A stretch of 64,000 bases of DNA from a bacterium (GTDB lineage Bacteria; Bacteroidota; Bacteroidia; Flavobacteriales_D; Crocinitomicaceae), in the NCBI GenBank assembly GCA_024742305.1, contig JANSYQ010000002.1, forward strand, positions 310,001-374,000. The letters are read 5' to 3'. The translations under genes were made by a program, and so were the position numbers. Position 1 is the first letter of the stretch. Each line of letters opens with the position of its first letter. This document shows, in pieces, positions 25,634 to 34,767 of the stretch. The notes beneath the pieces are model-generated. The model saw only the letters and a program-made list of their open reading frames with translations. It was not told the DNA's origin and did not search any database.

Positions 25634-26953
25634 TTATGCTCCCCGCTTTGTAATCAATTCATTTGCCGCATCTAATGTATCATTATCGAACGATGATAAG
25701 TATATTTCTGTTGTTTTGGTATCAGCATGACCAAGCGCTTCAGAAATCAGAGTAATTGGAAGGTTATTTCTTTTTCCGATGGTTGCCCATGAGTGTCGGG
25801 CATAGTAGGTCGTAAGGTTTTCATCAATTTTAGCAAGTTGAGCTATTTGCTTCAAATGCCCATTTACAGTTTTACGGTGCTGCTCGTATCGCTTCCTTCC
25901 CTTTTCAGTATTTTCATACGCGAATGGAAATATTAAATCTTCAGACTTCTTCTTTCCAATGTCATAATGGTTGAGAATCTCAATAGACTCCGAGGTGAGT
26001 TTAATGGAAAAAGGTCGGTCAGTTTTCTCACGATAATATGAAATTCGACCTGCAACTAAGTTACCATTTTGATCATACTCTATCTGTGAAAATTGAGACT
26101 TTTTAAGTTGAACAAGATCAATAAAATTAAGTCCGAAATTATTAAACATGAACAGAAAGTAGTTCCTTGCTTTCCATAAATATGACCCTTGCTCTAAATC
26201 AAGTTTTCGAATGGCTTCAATCTGTTCAATGGTAAGGGCACGTTTTTTAGATCTTCTACTCGCAGGCATCTTGAACCCCTTTTTAAATGGACTTATGCTC
26301 TCTTCGATCATCCCCTCCTCTATTGCTTCATTATACAACGCCCTAATTTGAGCAAGGTATGCTCGTGCAGTACTTGTCGAGCAATCATTACTGTATAGGT
26401 AGGCTATGAAATTCTTTATCACCTTCAGGTCTACATCAGCGAAAAGTATATTTTCTTGATTATCGTCAGGATTATATCCCAAGTACTTTTTAAATGAGTT
26501 ATACGCCGTATTAACCGCACTCTTGCTCCCAAACCTTCTTGACTCTGTAAGACGATCCATCTTCTCTTTCGCAAAATCAGTGAGGGACGCTCTGTTCACT
26601 ACTCGTTGCGTATACCGACGCTTTATTGATTCCGGAGTGGTGCTCGAAGAGAATATTTCGGCTAGAATTCTCGCCTTGAGTTCATCAATCGTAAGGAAGT
26701 CTAATTGGATTTCAAGTCCTTGAATAAGCTGCTCAGCAATGGATAACTGAGACCGTACTTTAACGCCAATATGCTTTGCGTTTGGTACATTAATCGGGGA
26801 CAGATTTTCCTGATCCCAATTCTCTGAAACGAAAGAATATCGTAATCCAATATATCGTGTTTTCTTGCCATGGGAGAGTTGCAAGCAAAGAGGATACGTT
26901 CCATCCTTTTTCGGTTTATTCCTTCTGTCCAGATTAAGGGTAACTTTTGCCAT
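25634..26953 (-). CDS. Tyrosine recombinase (integrase) of the element
   Basis: 439 residues. An N-terminal arm-binding domain (residues 1-100, LNLDRRNKPKKDGTYPLCLQ) is followed by a SAM-like core-binding domain (110-215) and the catalytic domain. RHSWAT has R386 and H387, LGHADTKTT follows, and Y418 (EIYLSS) is the likely nucleophile. The position of the first catalytic arginine reads NNFGLNFIDL, without Arg, as in many Bacteroidetes integrases related to CTnDOT. The 439-residue length fits that family. It lies 150 bp from the tRNA-Asn fragment, so it probably drives integration there. Confidence 0.9.
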   Translation of the reverse strand: MAKVTLNLDRRNKPKKDGTYPLCLQLSHGKKTRYIGLRYSFVSENWDQENLSPINVPNAKHIGVKVRSQLSIAEQLIQGLEIQLDFLTIDELKARILAEIFSSSTTPESIKRRYTQRVVNRASLTDFAKEKMDRLTESRRFGSKSAVNTAYNSFKKYLGYNPDDNQENILFADVDLKVIKNFIAYLYSNDCSTSTARAYLAQIRALYNEAIEEGMIEESISPFKKGFKMPASRRSKKRALTIEQIEAIRKLDLEQGSYLWKARNYFLFMFNNFGLNFIDLVQLKKSQFSQIEYDQNGNLVAGRISYYREKTDRPFSIKLTSESIEILNHYDIGKKKSEDLIFPFAYENTEKGRKRYEQHRKTVNGHLKQIAQLAKIDENLTTYYARHSWATIGKRNNLPITLISEALGHADTKTTEIYLSSFDNDTLDAANELITKRGA

Positions 26954-26965
26954 TTTTCACGAAAA

Positions 26966-26989
26966 TTTGCGAGTTTTTTTGCGAGTTTT
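26966..26989. repeat. Perfect tandem 12-bp repeat upstream of integrase
   Basis: TTTGCGAGTTTT occurs twice back to back, 13 bp upstream of the integrase start and about 120 bp from the attachment site. This suits integrase arm-type or excisionase sites. Confidence 0.5.
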
Positions 26990-27030
26990 CACCCTTTAAG
27001 GTACGTTTAAAAACGTCCTAATCCAAGTTT

Positions 27031-27066
27031 AAAACCCTCTAAAACGCCCTGTTTTTAGGGTTTTTT
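27031..27066 (+). terminator. Hairpin with T-run near attachment site
   Basis: AAAACCCT and AAAAC pair with GTTTT and AGGGTTTT across a five-base loop, ending in TTTTTT. A palindrome-like ACGTTTAAAAACGT lies just upstream (27,003-27,016). Confidence 0.5.
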
Positions 27067-27103
27067 GGCTTTTTAAGGTTTTTAGACCCTCTCATTCCCC
27101 TAG

Positions 27104-27146
27104 CTGTTAATCAGAGGGTCCCTGGTTCGAGCCCAGGAAGGAGCGC
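27104..27146 (+). pseudogene. tRNA-Asn(GTT) 3' fragment: element attachment site
   Basis: CTGTTAA is a full anticodon loop with GTT, followed by TCAGA, AGGGTC, a perfect T-arm (CCTGG-TTCGAGC-CCAGG) and the acceptor strand AAGGAGC. No matching acceptor GCTCCTT, D-arm or anticodon 5' strand TCTGA lies upstream, so only the 3' part is present. This is the usual scar of tRNA-targeted integration. The intact gene should be at the other element end. Confidence 0.75.
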
Positions 27147-27414
27147 AAAAAGGTTCATCGTAAGGTGAGCCTTTTTTTATTGATTCTGTCTCGTCCTGGA
27201 ATAAGTTGACAATAATTCGACTTATTATAAAGGATTCAAGAAAGAAAAAGTTGGTCCTGTCACACAATGAATACTTATTTGTTACGGTTTACCCAAAGAC
27301 AAATTATTTATCTCAACTTAATAGTGAGAAGCTTCATTTCTTGTTCATGAAAATTACTACACGCTCTGGTTTCTCGAACGATAGAGCCCCAAAGGGTATA
27401 AAAGGAAGAAAAAA
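27147..27414. other. Intergenic stretch past the element end
   Basis: Between the tRNA fragment and the 3' end of the WYL-PhyH gene. Apart from the terminator at its start, nothing recognisable is seen. Confidence 0.4.
27148..27178 (+). terminator. Native terminator of the tRNA-Asn locus
   Basis: AAAAGGTTCA pairs with TGAGCCTTTT (27,148-27,157 and 27,166-27,175) and ends in seven Ts, directly after the tRNA fragment. Confidence 0.7.
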
Positions 27415-29142
27415 TTATTTAATGATTTCTCTTTCCAACCAATCCAATTTACCCGGTAGCTCAAGTGAACAAAATTCTAAATGGATTACTCTTCTTCTTT
27501 TTTGATTCTGCGCTTTAGAAGATGCGTGTAGCAAAAGAGGTTTCATAAGTTGTATTCCACCTTCTGTCACATCAACAATAATTGAGTTCACATTTTGCGT
27601 AATTGATTCTCGTTCTGCATCAGTAAAGCGTTTGGAATGGGATCCCGGAATTACTTTGAGCGCACCATTTTGTGCGTTCGTTGTGTCAAGATGGATTCTG
27701 ATGGAAAATATTGACTTTAGTACTTCTTCTGGAGGACATACACTGTTGATTCCATTCTTGTTGGTCCAACCATTGTATCCATCCATTGGAATTTTTTCAG
27801 TTACATTGATAGGTATATCCTGATGCCATGTAACGTACCAGTTATTTGTCTCAGGCTTATCAAAATAGATTGCTTTGGTTAAAAAGGCTTTATGATCTAT
27901 CGCTTTTACGACCTCCTGAATATTTCTATTGAGCAACTCCTTCTTTAGGTCAGGAAGGTCTTTTAATAACTTCCTTTTTCCAAATGTTTGCTCATCATTC
28001 TGAGCAAAATAGTTATGTAGAATCTTTCCGATTCTTCTTATTTCCTTTCTTGTGTAAATATCGTTCAAAACTGAATAACCGTTCTTCTCCAACTTCCTCG
28101 CGGCTGCAACAGCATTCGATCTGTCAAGCTGTGACTTGTACAGGTCTACTCCGTTTTGGAATTTTTCTTGAATTCTACGTCTCAGTGAACTTGGGTTTAA
28201 AACTTGGATAGAATCCCCAAACCCTAAAATGAGTCGCTCTAATTCATAGTTGTGATGAACAAAGAGTTCAACAATCACACTACCATCTTTAAATTCTTCG
28301 ATTATCTTTTGGCTGAGGTGCAATGGTTTGGTAATCACGTAAGGAGCATTAGATCGATCTATTTTCAGAACTACTCGATTGACAAACTTCCCGTCCATCA
28401 CCGTTACACCTACTGTATTTTTATAATACTCGTCTCCATTAAACGGTTCATTTATATGGTCTTGCTTGAGATCATAGTCAATTGATATAATTCTGTCCAA
28501 AGCCAAAGTTATTACCTTTTCATTACTGGCCGTCTTACCAACTAGAAACCATCGGTTATTGAATTCCTTTAGAATAAATGGGTGAAATGTCATCATGGCG
28601 CTTTCACTCGCATTGAACGATTTATATTGCAACCGGAGGACTAACCTCTTAAGAATCGCTTGATATAATGTGTCAAGATGTTCGAGACCTTTTAGTCGAT
28701 CATTCTTATCCAAGTGGATAATGGAAGGTTGATGCGTTTTTTCAGTGTATATCTTATCTTCTAGTCTTTGTATAATACCGCCCAACTCGTTGAATAATGA
28801 AAAATCCTTGAACTGCTTCAGCATTTCCACTGTTTCGGTTAAAACTTGCATATCACTCTCATTCAATGGAATATCAGTAATACTAAAGTCGGGATCCTCA
28901 TATCGATAGTACTTTTTATCGTAAACAACAATGGGCGCATTGTAACCCAATTTATCACTTCGCATCATTTGGATATCTAACTGAACCGTTCTTCTGCTCA
29001 CGTTCATGTCCTTTCCTTCATACTCATATAAGGCTTCTGAACACGCTTCAATAAGGTCTTCTAAAGTCCATTGACGATAGCTGTTTTGCAAGCATTTATC
29101 AATGGTTCTATACCGAATAAGGGCGTTTTTATTTTGTGCCAT
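27415..29142 (-). CDS. WYL-domain transcription regulator fused to PhyH-type dioxygenase
   Basis: 575 residues. An N-terminal HTH (RRTVQLDIQMMRSDKLGYNA near 50-70) is followed by a WYL domain (about 140-235, MMTFHPFILKEFNNRWFLVG) and a WCX-like segment (to about 330). Both are typical of ligand- or nucleic-acid-sensing WYL regulators. The C-terminal part (345-565) is a PhyH-like 2OG-Fe(II) dioxygenase: W439-H-Q-D442 gives H-x-D, H539 (LLLHASS) and RRR near 550 complete the site. It is divergent from rtcB with a 20-bp palindrome between. It probably controls the RNA-repair locus. A WYL-PhyH fusion is unusual. Confidence 0.8.
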   Translation of the reverse strand: MAQNKNALIRYRTIDKCLQNSYRQWTLEDLIEACSEALYEYEGKDMNVSRRTVQLDIQMMRSDKLGYNAPIVVYDKKYYRYEDPDFSITDIPLNESDMQVLTETVEMLKQFKDFSLFNELGGIIQRLEDKIYTEKTHQPSIIHLDKNDRLKGLEHLDTLYQAILKRLVLRLQYKSFNASESAMMTFHPFILKEFNNRWFLVGKTASNEKVITLALDRIISIDYDLKQDHINEPFNGDEYYKNTVGVTVMDGKFVNRVVLKIDRSNAPYVITKPLHLSQKIIEEFKDGSVIVELFVHHNYELERLILGFGDSIQVLNPSSLRRRIQEKFQNGVDLYKSQLDRSNAVAAARKLEKNGYSVLNDIYTRKEIRRIGKILHNYFAQNDEQTFGKRKLLKDLPDLKKELLNRNIQEVVKAIDHKAFLTKAIYFDKPETNNWYVTWHQDIPINVTEKIPMDGYNGWTNKNGINSVCPPEEVLKSIFSIRIHLDTTNAQNGALKVIPGSHSKRFTDAERESITQNVNSIIVDVTEGGIQLMKPLLLHASSKAQNQKRRRVIHLEFCSLELPGKLDWLEREIIK

Positions 29143-29170
29143 GAAAATAAAAGTAAATGTTTTTTAGACC

Positions 29171-29190
29171 TGCGCAAAATGATTGCGCAC
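29171..29190. promoter_or_regulatory. Palindromic operator upstream of rtcB
   Basis: TGCGCAAAATGATTGCGCAC contains the inverted repeat TGCGCAA/TTGCGCA. A 17/20 match lies at 30,652-30,671. Both are followed by CTTTG about 12-15 nt later and by a GC-rich hairpin at about 40 nt. It sits in the divergent WYL-PhyH/rtcB promoter region. Confidence 0.65.
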
Positions 29191-29230
29191 ATACCCCAAA
29201 CCTTTGTCTTGTTCATATATTCATAATCAC

Positions 29231-29256
29231 CTCCGTCGGCAATGGGGCCGGCGGAG
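29231..29256 (+). promoter_or_regulatory. GC-rich hairpin in rtcB leader
   Basis: CTCCGTCGGC pairs with GCCGGCGGAG (one G-T pair) over a six-base loop, 15 nt before the rtcB start. It probably lies at or near the 5' end of the mRNA. Confidence 0.5.
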
Positions 29257-29261
29257 TCTAA

Positions 29262-30644
<1,383 letters not shown>

Positions 30645-30651
30645 TTTCTAC

Positions 30652-30671
30652 TACGCAAAACAATTGCGCAC
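30652..30671. promoter_or_regulatory. Second copy of the rtcB palindrome, upstream of the ncRNA/slipin unit
   Basis: TACGCAAAACAATTGCGCAC, 17/20 identical to the rtcB copy, starts eight nt after the rtcB stop. It is followed by CTTTG and a GC-rich hairpin (30,710-30,735) with similar spacing, which indicates a second promoter of the same regulon. Confidence 0.6.
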
Positions 30672-30709
30672 TAGCTCCGGAACTTTGATTCATCAAAACA
30701 ACAAAACAC

Positions 30710-30756
30710 CCCCTCGTACACAACGGTGCGAGGGGACTCCGAAAGGGTAACCTTTC
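30710..30756 (+). ncRNA. 5' hairpins of the tRNA-like transcript
   Basis: CCCCTCG/CGAGGGG (30,710-30,735) is followed by GAAAGG-GTAA-CCTTTC (30,741-30,756), a hairpin with a GNRA-type tetraloop. They lie at the predicted start of the transcript carrying the tRNA-like modules. Confidence 0.5.
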
Positions 30757-30849
30757 AATAGTTCTTTAAAATATTGTGTATCAACACTAAAGATGTTGAG
30801 GCCGTTAATTCAGAAGTCTACGATGATAGTTTCAGAACAACTACATAGT

Positions 30850-30871
30850 CTTGGCAGCCATGCTGTCCAAG
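30850..30871 (+). ncRNA. Hairpin upstream of tRNA-like module 1
   Basis: CTTGG-CAGC-CAT-GCTG-T-CCAAG folds into a 9-bp stem with one bulge, about 30 nt before the first permuted tRNA-like module. Confidence 0.4.
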
Positions 30872-30902
30872 GTGCTACCTCTGTTTTAAGGCTCAACCTA
30901 AC

Positions 30903-30970
30903 GCTGCAGGTCGAAGGTTCGATTCCTTCTCCGTCGAAAGACGGATAGTTCAGTTGGATAGAACAACAGC
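30903..30970 (+). ncRNA. Circularly permuted tRNA-like module 1
   Basis: Order 5' to 3': anticodon-stem 3' strand GCTGC, variable AGGTC, T-arm GAAGG-TTCGATT-CCTTC, acceptor 3' strand TCCGTC, loop GAAA, acceptor 5' strand GACGGA, TA at positions 8-9, D-arm GTTC-AGTTGGATA-GAAC, A26, anticodon-stem 5' strand ACAGC. All tRNA tertiary-contact bases seen (T-loop, GG, A14, A21) are kept, but the 3' half precedes the 5' half and the acceptor is capped by a GNRA tetraloop. It resembles the tRNA-mimic domain of bacterial Y RNAs (YrlA). Confidence 0.8.
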
Positions 30971-31048
30971 ACAGTAGTCGTGGGTTCGAATCCCACTCAG
31001 TTATTTAACTGATAGCTCAGTTGGTAGAGCACTGAATTTTTAATTCAG
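30971..31048 (+). ncRNA. Circularly permuted tRNA-like module 2, tRNA-Lys(UUU)-like
   Basis: Directly follows module 1 with the same permuted order: TAGTC, T-arm GTGGG-TTCGAAT-CCCAC, acceptor TCAGTT, loop ATTT, acceptor AACTGA, TA, D-arm GCTC-AGTTGGTA-GAGC, A, then a complete anticodon arm CTGAA-TTTTTAA-TTCAG with anticodon UUU. The cut point is therefore between the anticodon arm and variable loop, unlike module 1. It is not an ordinary tRNA, since no T-arm or acceptor 3' strand follows. Confidence 0.8.
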
Positions 31049-31337
31049 GTTTCGCATGATTAAGGTTCATGAATGAAAAGAAGCTGGTCACTTGTAAAAA
31101 TGATCGCCTAAGGTGTTGTGCATTTTTGGTTGTTTTCTTCGGGAAACAACAACTGGAAAGCTGCCGGTTCTGCAGGATGCCGACTCGTGCAAATTTCATC
31201 ATCCAGTCTTTGAAGTAAACGAATGTTTGCCACACAAGCGGAACATGAAATGGAATCAAGTCTTAATGGAAAACCCGCACCTCGAAGGTGAAAAATCACA
31301 GCTCCTTTTGTATTGTAAACATTTAATAAAACAGATA
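31049..31337 (+). other. Structured spacer between tRNA-like modules and slipin
   Basis: Contains CATGA-TTAAGGT-TCATG (T-arm-shaped but non-canonical) and a stable hairpin GTTGTTTTC-TTCG-GGAAACAAC with a C(UUCG)G tetraloop near 31,128-31,149. It is probably part of the same transcript. No gene fits. Confidence 0.45.
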
Positions 31338-32432
31338 ATGAAAAGAGTAAGAATAAACAGGCAAAAAGTCGGTTTGGTGTACCGTAAGGGTGATTTCCAC
31401 AGGGTCTTGCTCGCCGGAAATCATTGGTTAAGCTTTAACGACAAAGTAATGCTGTATGATCAGTTGCAAATCTACACTGTGCTTTCCGACATGGAAATAG
31501 TACTTCATGATGAGCAATTCAGCAAGAATATTGAGCAGATCAGTATAAAGGAGAATGAAGTAGCACTTGTTTATGCAAGGGGAAATTTCAGCACCTTGCT
31601 TACATCTGGAAACTACTTCTACTTTAAGGGAATAATAAGCCTTCAGGTTGACGTAGTTAATTTGAATTCGATCGAAGAAATTACTTCAGTTGATCTATCA
31701 ATCTTAAAAAATCATCGGGTTGCGCAATACGTAAAGACATTCAAGTTGGAAAACTACGAAAGGGGATTGCTCTTCCAAGACGGCAGGTTCATTAAACATC
31801 TCTCCAGCGGTAGTTACTCATACTGGCACGGAAGTCATTCAATTGAAATGCTCAAGGTTGATATGAGAAACACTCAAATGGAACTATCCGGTCAGGAATT
31901 GTTAACCAAGGATAAAGCAGCTGTCAGAATGAATTTCCAGTTGGAGTATCGTGTTGATGATGTACAAAAAGCATTATTGGAAAATTCAAGCTTCTCAAAG
32001 CAACTTTATACAACTGGTCAGTTGGCAATGCGCGAAATCATTGGTTCAATGACGCTTGACGCATTGCTCGAATCAAAGGAATCTGTTGGTGAATTTGTAT
32101 TACAATCATTGAAAGATAAATCGGATAAACTTGGAGTTCAAGTTGTTCAGGCAGGTATTCGAGACATTATTCTTCCAGGTGAAGTGAAAGATATCATGAA
32201 CCAAGTATTGATAGCAGAAAAGAAAGCTCAAGCAAACACCATTAACCGGCGAGACGAAACTGCTTCTACAAGAACAATGTTGAATACCGCCAAGTTAATG
32301 GAAGACAACTCAGTGCTTTTAAAACTGAAGGAGATGGAATATCTTGAGAAGATTGCGGATAAAATTGGAGAGATAAAACTATCCAATGGTGGAGCAATCG
32401 TTGACCAACTTGCACAAATCCTTACGCGATAA
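31338..32432 (+). CDS. SPFH/Band 7 slipin-like protein
   Basis: 364 residues from the ATG at 31,338; in-frame ATGs upstream (e.g. 31,245) fall in the structured RNA spacer. Three N-terminal repeats share a pattern (GLVYRKGDFHRVLLAG, ALVYARGNFSTLLTSG, GLLFQDGRFIKHLSSG). The SPFH domain follows (about 150-300; VDMRNTQMELSGQELLTKDK, GVQVVQAGIRDIILPGEV), then a helical tail. There is no N-terminal membrane segment, unlike classical slipins. Slipins recur beside rtcB in bacterial RNA-repair loci. It probably oligomerises; its role in repair is unknown. Confidence 0.8.
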   Translation: MKRVRINRQKVGLVYRKGDFHRVLLAGNHWLSFNDKVMLYDQLQIYTVLSDMEIVLHDEQFSKNIEQISIKENEVALVYARGNFSTLLTSGNYFYFKGIISLQVDVVNLNSIEEITSVDLSILKNHRVAQYVKTFKLENYERGLLFQDGRFIKHLSSGSYSYWHGSHSIEMLKVDMRNTQMELSGQELLTKDKAAVRMNFQLEYRVDDVQKALLENSSFSKQLYTTGQLAMREIIGSMTLDALLESKESVGEFVLQSLKDKSDKLGVQVVQAGIRDIILPGEVKDIMNQVLIAEKKAQANTINRRDETASTRTMLNTAKLMEDNSVLLKLKEMEYLEKIADKIGEIKLSNGGAIVDQLAQILTR

Positions 32433-32687
32433 AATTGGGTTTATTTAAATAATACTTTTTCAAGAATAATCGCAAAAGTCGATCAGAAATGGTCGGCTTA
32501 ATTCTCGTTTCTTGGTTTGCTTATGGAGATATCCTCTCCGGGATAATCTTTCTTATCGAAAGCGTTAGTCTTTCAAGGATTTTTCGCTTCAACATTCACC
32601 TTCCCTCATTACATTTTTCCACCATTCACTACAATTTTTGGCATTCTTTCCCATTATTTCCTATCATTGTTGAAAGAAGAACTTCGT

Positions 32688-34697
32688 ATGAAAACAATTA
32701 CTACTAAAGGAAAACACGCTGTATTGTTCGTAATGATCTTACTTGCTACAAATGGCTTTTCACAGCAACTACAAACACCCATGCAGTTTATCGTAAATAG
32801 TCCTGGAGCCATTTCAGGAGAGCTATTTTATGGGTACCCCGTTAATTACGGACCAACGACTATGACGACCATCACTGGTGACATTGAGTGGGTGTACGAT
32901 TTAACTCCGGACTCATTGGCGTGTGATAGTATTTTGGATGATCTCACGGGAAAAATTGCCATGATCCGAAGAGGAGCATGCTCATTTACCACGAAAGTGT
33001 ACAACGCTCAACAAAAAGGAGCCATAGCCTGCGTTTTGGTGAACAATTCGGGAACGACTGAAGTCTTGAACACCAACGGTACAGGTCAAACAATCACCAT
33101 CCCAAGTATCATGATTAGTTACAATGATGGACTTCTCATTGATTCCGAGCTCAGTGCAGGAAACCCAGTGAATGTTTCCTTCCTCGTTCCTACGATTCAT
33201 GGAGCTTCCATCTCGTATGCACACACTACACCGCTAGAACGCATCATTCCGCACGAGAATATGTCTACAAGTGTTTACAATAATACCGGAGTTGGACAGT
33301 CGAACGTTGATGTAACATTGGACATCACCGATCCACTCGGTGCAGTGACCAACTTCACGACACAAATTGCTTCTTTGGCTATCGAACAAGATAGTACTGT
33401 GATTTTTCCGGGCATGTACACACCAACCATGGTGGGGTCGTATTTCGGAACGATCAAGTCTTCATTAAACCCCAGCGATTCCATTGTAATTCCTTTTGTA
33501 GTATCAGACAATACATACGCCTTGGACAATGCTGATTTTAGTGATGTGAGAGGTGTTATACCCATGAATGCGAGCTTCTCTTCAAGTTCGTATGAACATC
33601 ACCGAGGAGCCGTATATCAAGCCAGTCCAACGGCATTTAACGGAGATTACATTACAGCTACCTTTGCCCTTGAAAACGCTACGGACTATATTGGCGAGAC
33701 ATTCGAGTATGTTCTTTATACTCCAAATGATAGCATTTCTTCCTTCTTTCAAAATGAAACGGATTACTCCACATTTATAGTACGAGGAACTGCTTCACGT
33801 ACCATTTCTGCTTCTGATGCAGCCGTACCTCACACCTTGTTGACAGATACGCTCATCGACCCAAATACAGGTAATTTCTTGGGCGATTTATTACCAAATG
33901 TTGATTATATGCTGGTAGTCAAATATGCTGGAAACGGATTGGTAAATCAATGGCCCAAGTTCAGCCACACACACCGAGAAGATAATCTTAAGTTGGACCA
34001 AACCGTACATGTAAATCAGCAACTCAATCTTAATGGGTATGAGTCCAGCTTCGCCCCGGTAATGCGATTGGGTCTTATCAAGTGTAGCTCTACTTTCGAC
34101 CAGTCATTCACGGAGTGTCCGGGTACTCCAATCACGGTTGGAACGAGTGTATACACTACCGCCGGAATATATACGGATACTTTGACTAACAGCGTTGGCT
34201 GCGATTCTATCATTACAACCGATCTTGCCTACATTACTATTGATACGAATATCAATTACTCGGGTACTGACCTAGTAGCACAAGAAACCGGAGCGCAATA
34301 CCAATGGGTAGATTGTAACAATGGAAATGCTCCAATCACAGGAGAAACCGGACAAACATTTACGCCATCAACAAACGGGACGTATGCCGTAGAGATCACC
34401 GTAAACGGATGTACCGTTACTTCCAATTGTTTGACTACTGCACTTGGTTTGGACGACTGGCAGTTGGCAAAAATGGAAGTACACCCGAATCCAACAGACG
34501 GTTGGATCACTGTTTCTACATCAATTTCCGGTAAAGTGAACTTCAGCCTAACAGAACTTGACGGACGTCACGTAAAAGAAGGAGTTCATGATGACGCTAC
34601 TTTCAATATAGACCTATCTGAAATAAAGTCTGGAGTCTATCTATTACACCTGTATAAGGACAATAAAGTGCGAACATTTAGAGTTGTTAAGCAATAG
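32688..34697 (+). CDS. T9SS-secreted protein with protease-associated (PA) domain
   Basis: 669 residues. The start at 32,688 gives the signal peptide (HAVLFVMILLATNGFSQ). A PA domain spans about 80-180: LTGKIAMIRRGACSFTTKVY, AQQKGAIACVLVNN, PSIMISYNDG. The middle is beta-rich, with repeated cell-surface-like segments (VEITVNGCTVTSNC). The last 70 residues (MEVHPNPTDGWITVS ... SGVYLLHLYKDNKVRTF) are a type A T9SS sorting domain. No peptidase catalytic domain is visible, so the PA domain may mediate binding. A strong terminator follows. Confidence 0.82.
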   Translation: MKTITTKGKHAVLFVMILLATNGFSQQLQTPMQFIVNSPGAISGELFYGYPVNYGPTTMTTITGDIEWVYDLTPDSLACDSILDDLTGKIAMIRRGACSFTTKVYNAQQKGAIACVLVNNSGTTEVLNTNGTGQTITIPSIMISYNDGLLIDSELSAGNPVNVSFLVPTIHGASISYAHTTPLERIIPHENMSTSVYNNTGVGQSNVDVTLDITDPLGAVTNFTTQIASLAIEQDSTVIFPGMYTPTMVGSYFGTIKSSLNPSDSIVIPFVVSDNTYALDNADFSDVRGVIPMNASFSSSSYEHHRGAVYQASPTAFNGDYITATFALENATDYIGETFEYVLYTPNDSISSFFQNETDYSTFIVRGTASRTISASDAAVPHTLLTDTLIDPNTGNFLGDLLPNVDYMLVVKYAGNGLVNQWPKFSHTHREDNLKLDQTVHVNQQLNLNGYESSFAPVMRLGLIKCSSTFDQSFTECPGTPITVGTSVYTTAGIYTDTLTNSVGCDSIITTDLAYITIDTNINYSGTDLVAQETGAQYQWVDCNNGNAPITGETGQTFTPSTNGTYAVEITVNGCTVTSNCLTTALGLDDWQLAKMEVHPNPTDGWITVSTSISGKVNFSLTELDGRHVKEGVHDDATFNIDLSEIKSGVYLLHLYKDNKVRTFRVVKQ

Positions 34698-34714
34698 CCA
34701 TTACCATAAATATC

Positions 34715-34747
34715 AAAAGGGGAGTATTCAATGAGTGCTCCTTTTTT
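34715..34747 (+). terminator. Terminator of the PA-domain gene
   Basis: AAAAGGGGAGTATTC pairs with GAGTGCTCCTTTTTT through G-T pairs over a three-base loop, ending in a T-run. It overlaps the first in-frame ATG of the next ORF, which argues against that start. Confidence 0.65.
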
Positions 34748-34754
34748 GTTTTCT

Positions 34755-34762
34755 TACATTTA
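34755..34762 (+). promoter_or_regulatory. -7-like box just before the GYF/TPR start
   Basis: TACATTTA matches TAnnTTTG at 7 of 8 positions and ends five nt before the TTG start at 34,768, consistent with a leaderless mRNA. Confidence 0.35.
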
Positions 34763-34767
34763 TACCA

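Larger units (their letters stand above)
1..27146. mobile_element. Integrated mobilizable element (right-hand part)
   Basis: The right end is a tRNA-Asn 3' fragment at 27,104-27,146, followed by the tRNA's own terminator and preceded by a tyrosine recombinase gene. Inside lies a relaxase/MobC/coupling-protein operon (3,955-11,671) plus cargo. The layout fits intact tRNA (off-window, left), element, integrase, duplicated tRNA 3' end. No VirB4 or other T4SS channel gene is seen, so an IME or truncated ICE is more likely than a self-transmissible ICE. The left boundary is not visible and cargo limits are inferred. Confidence 0.7.

Noticed and set aside
27206-27505. 99-residue plus-strand ORF beyond the tRNA fragment.
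   Set aside because: It overlaps the 3' end of the WYL-PhyH gene and has no family or signal features.
29171-29190. The palindrome as a sigma-54 promoter.
   Set aside because: No TGGCAC-N5-TTGCA spacing fits; GG/GC positions are wrong.
30903-31080. Reading the tRNA-like parts as ordinary tRNA genes.
   Set aside because: The acceptor 3' strand lies before its 5' partner with only four bases between, and no T-arm follows the last anticodon arm in normal order.
32489-32707. 72-residue ORF before the PA-domain protein.
   Set aside because: It ends inside the next gene's signal peptide region in another frame and looks like AT-rich chance coding.
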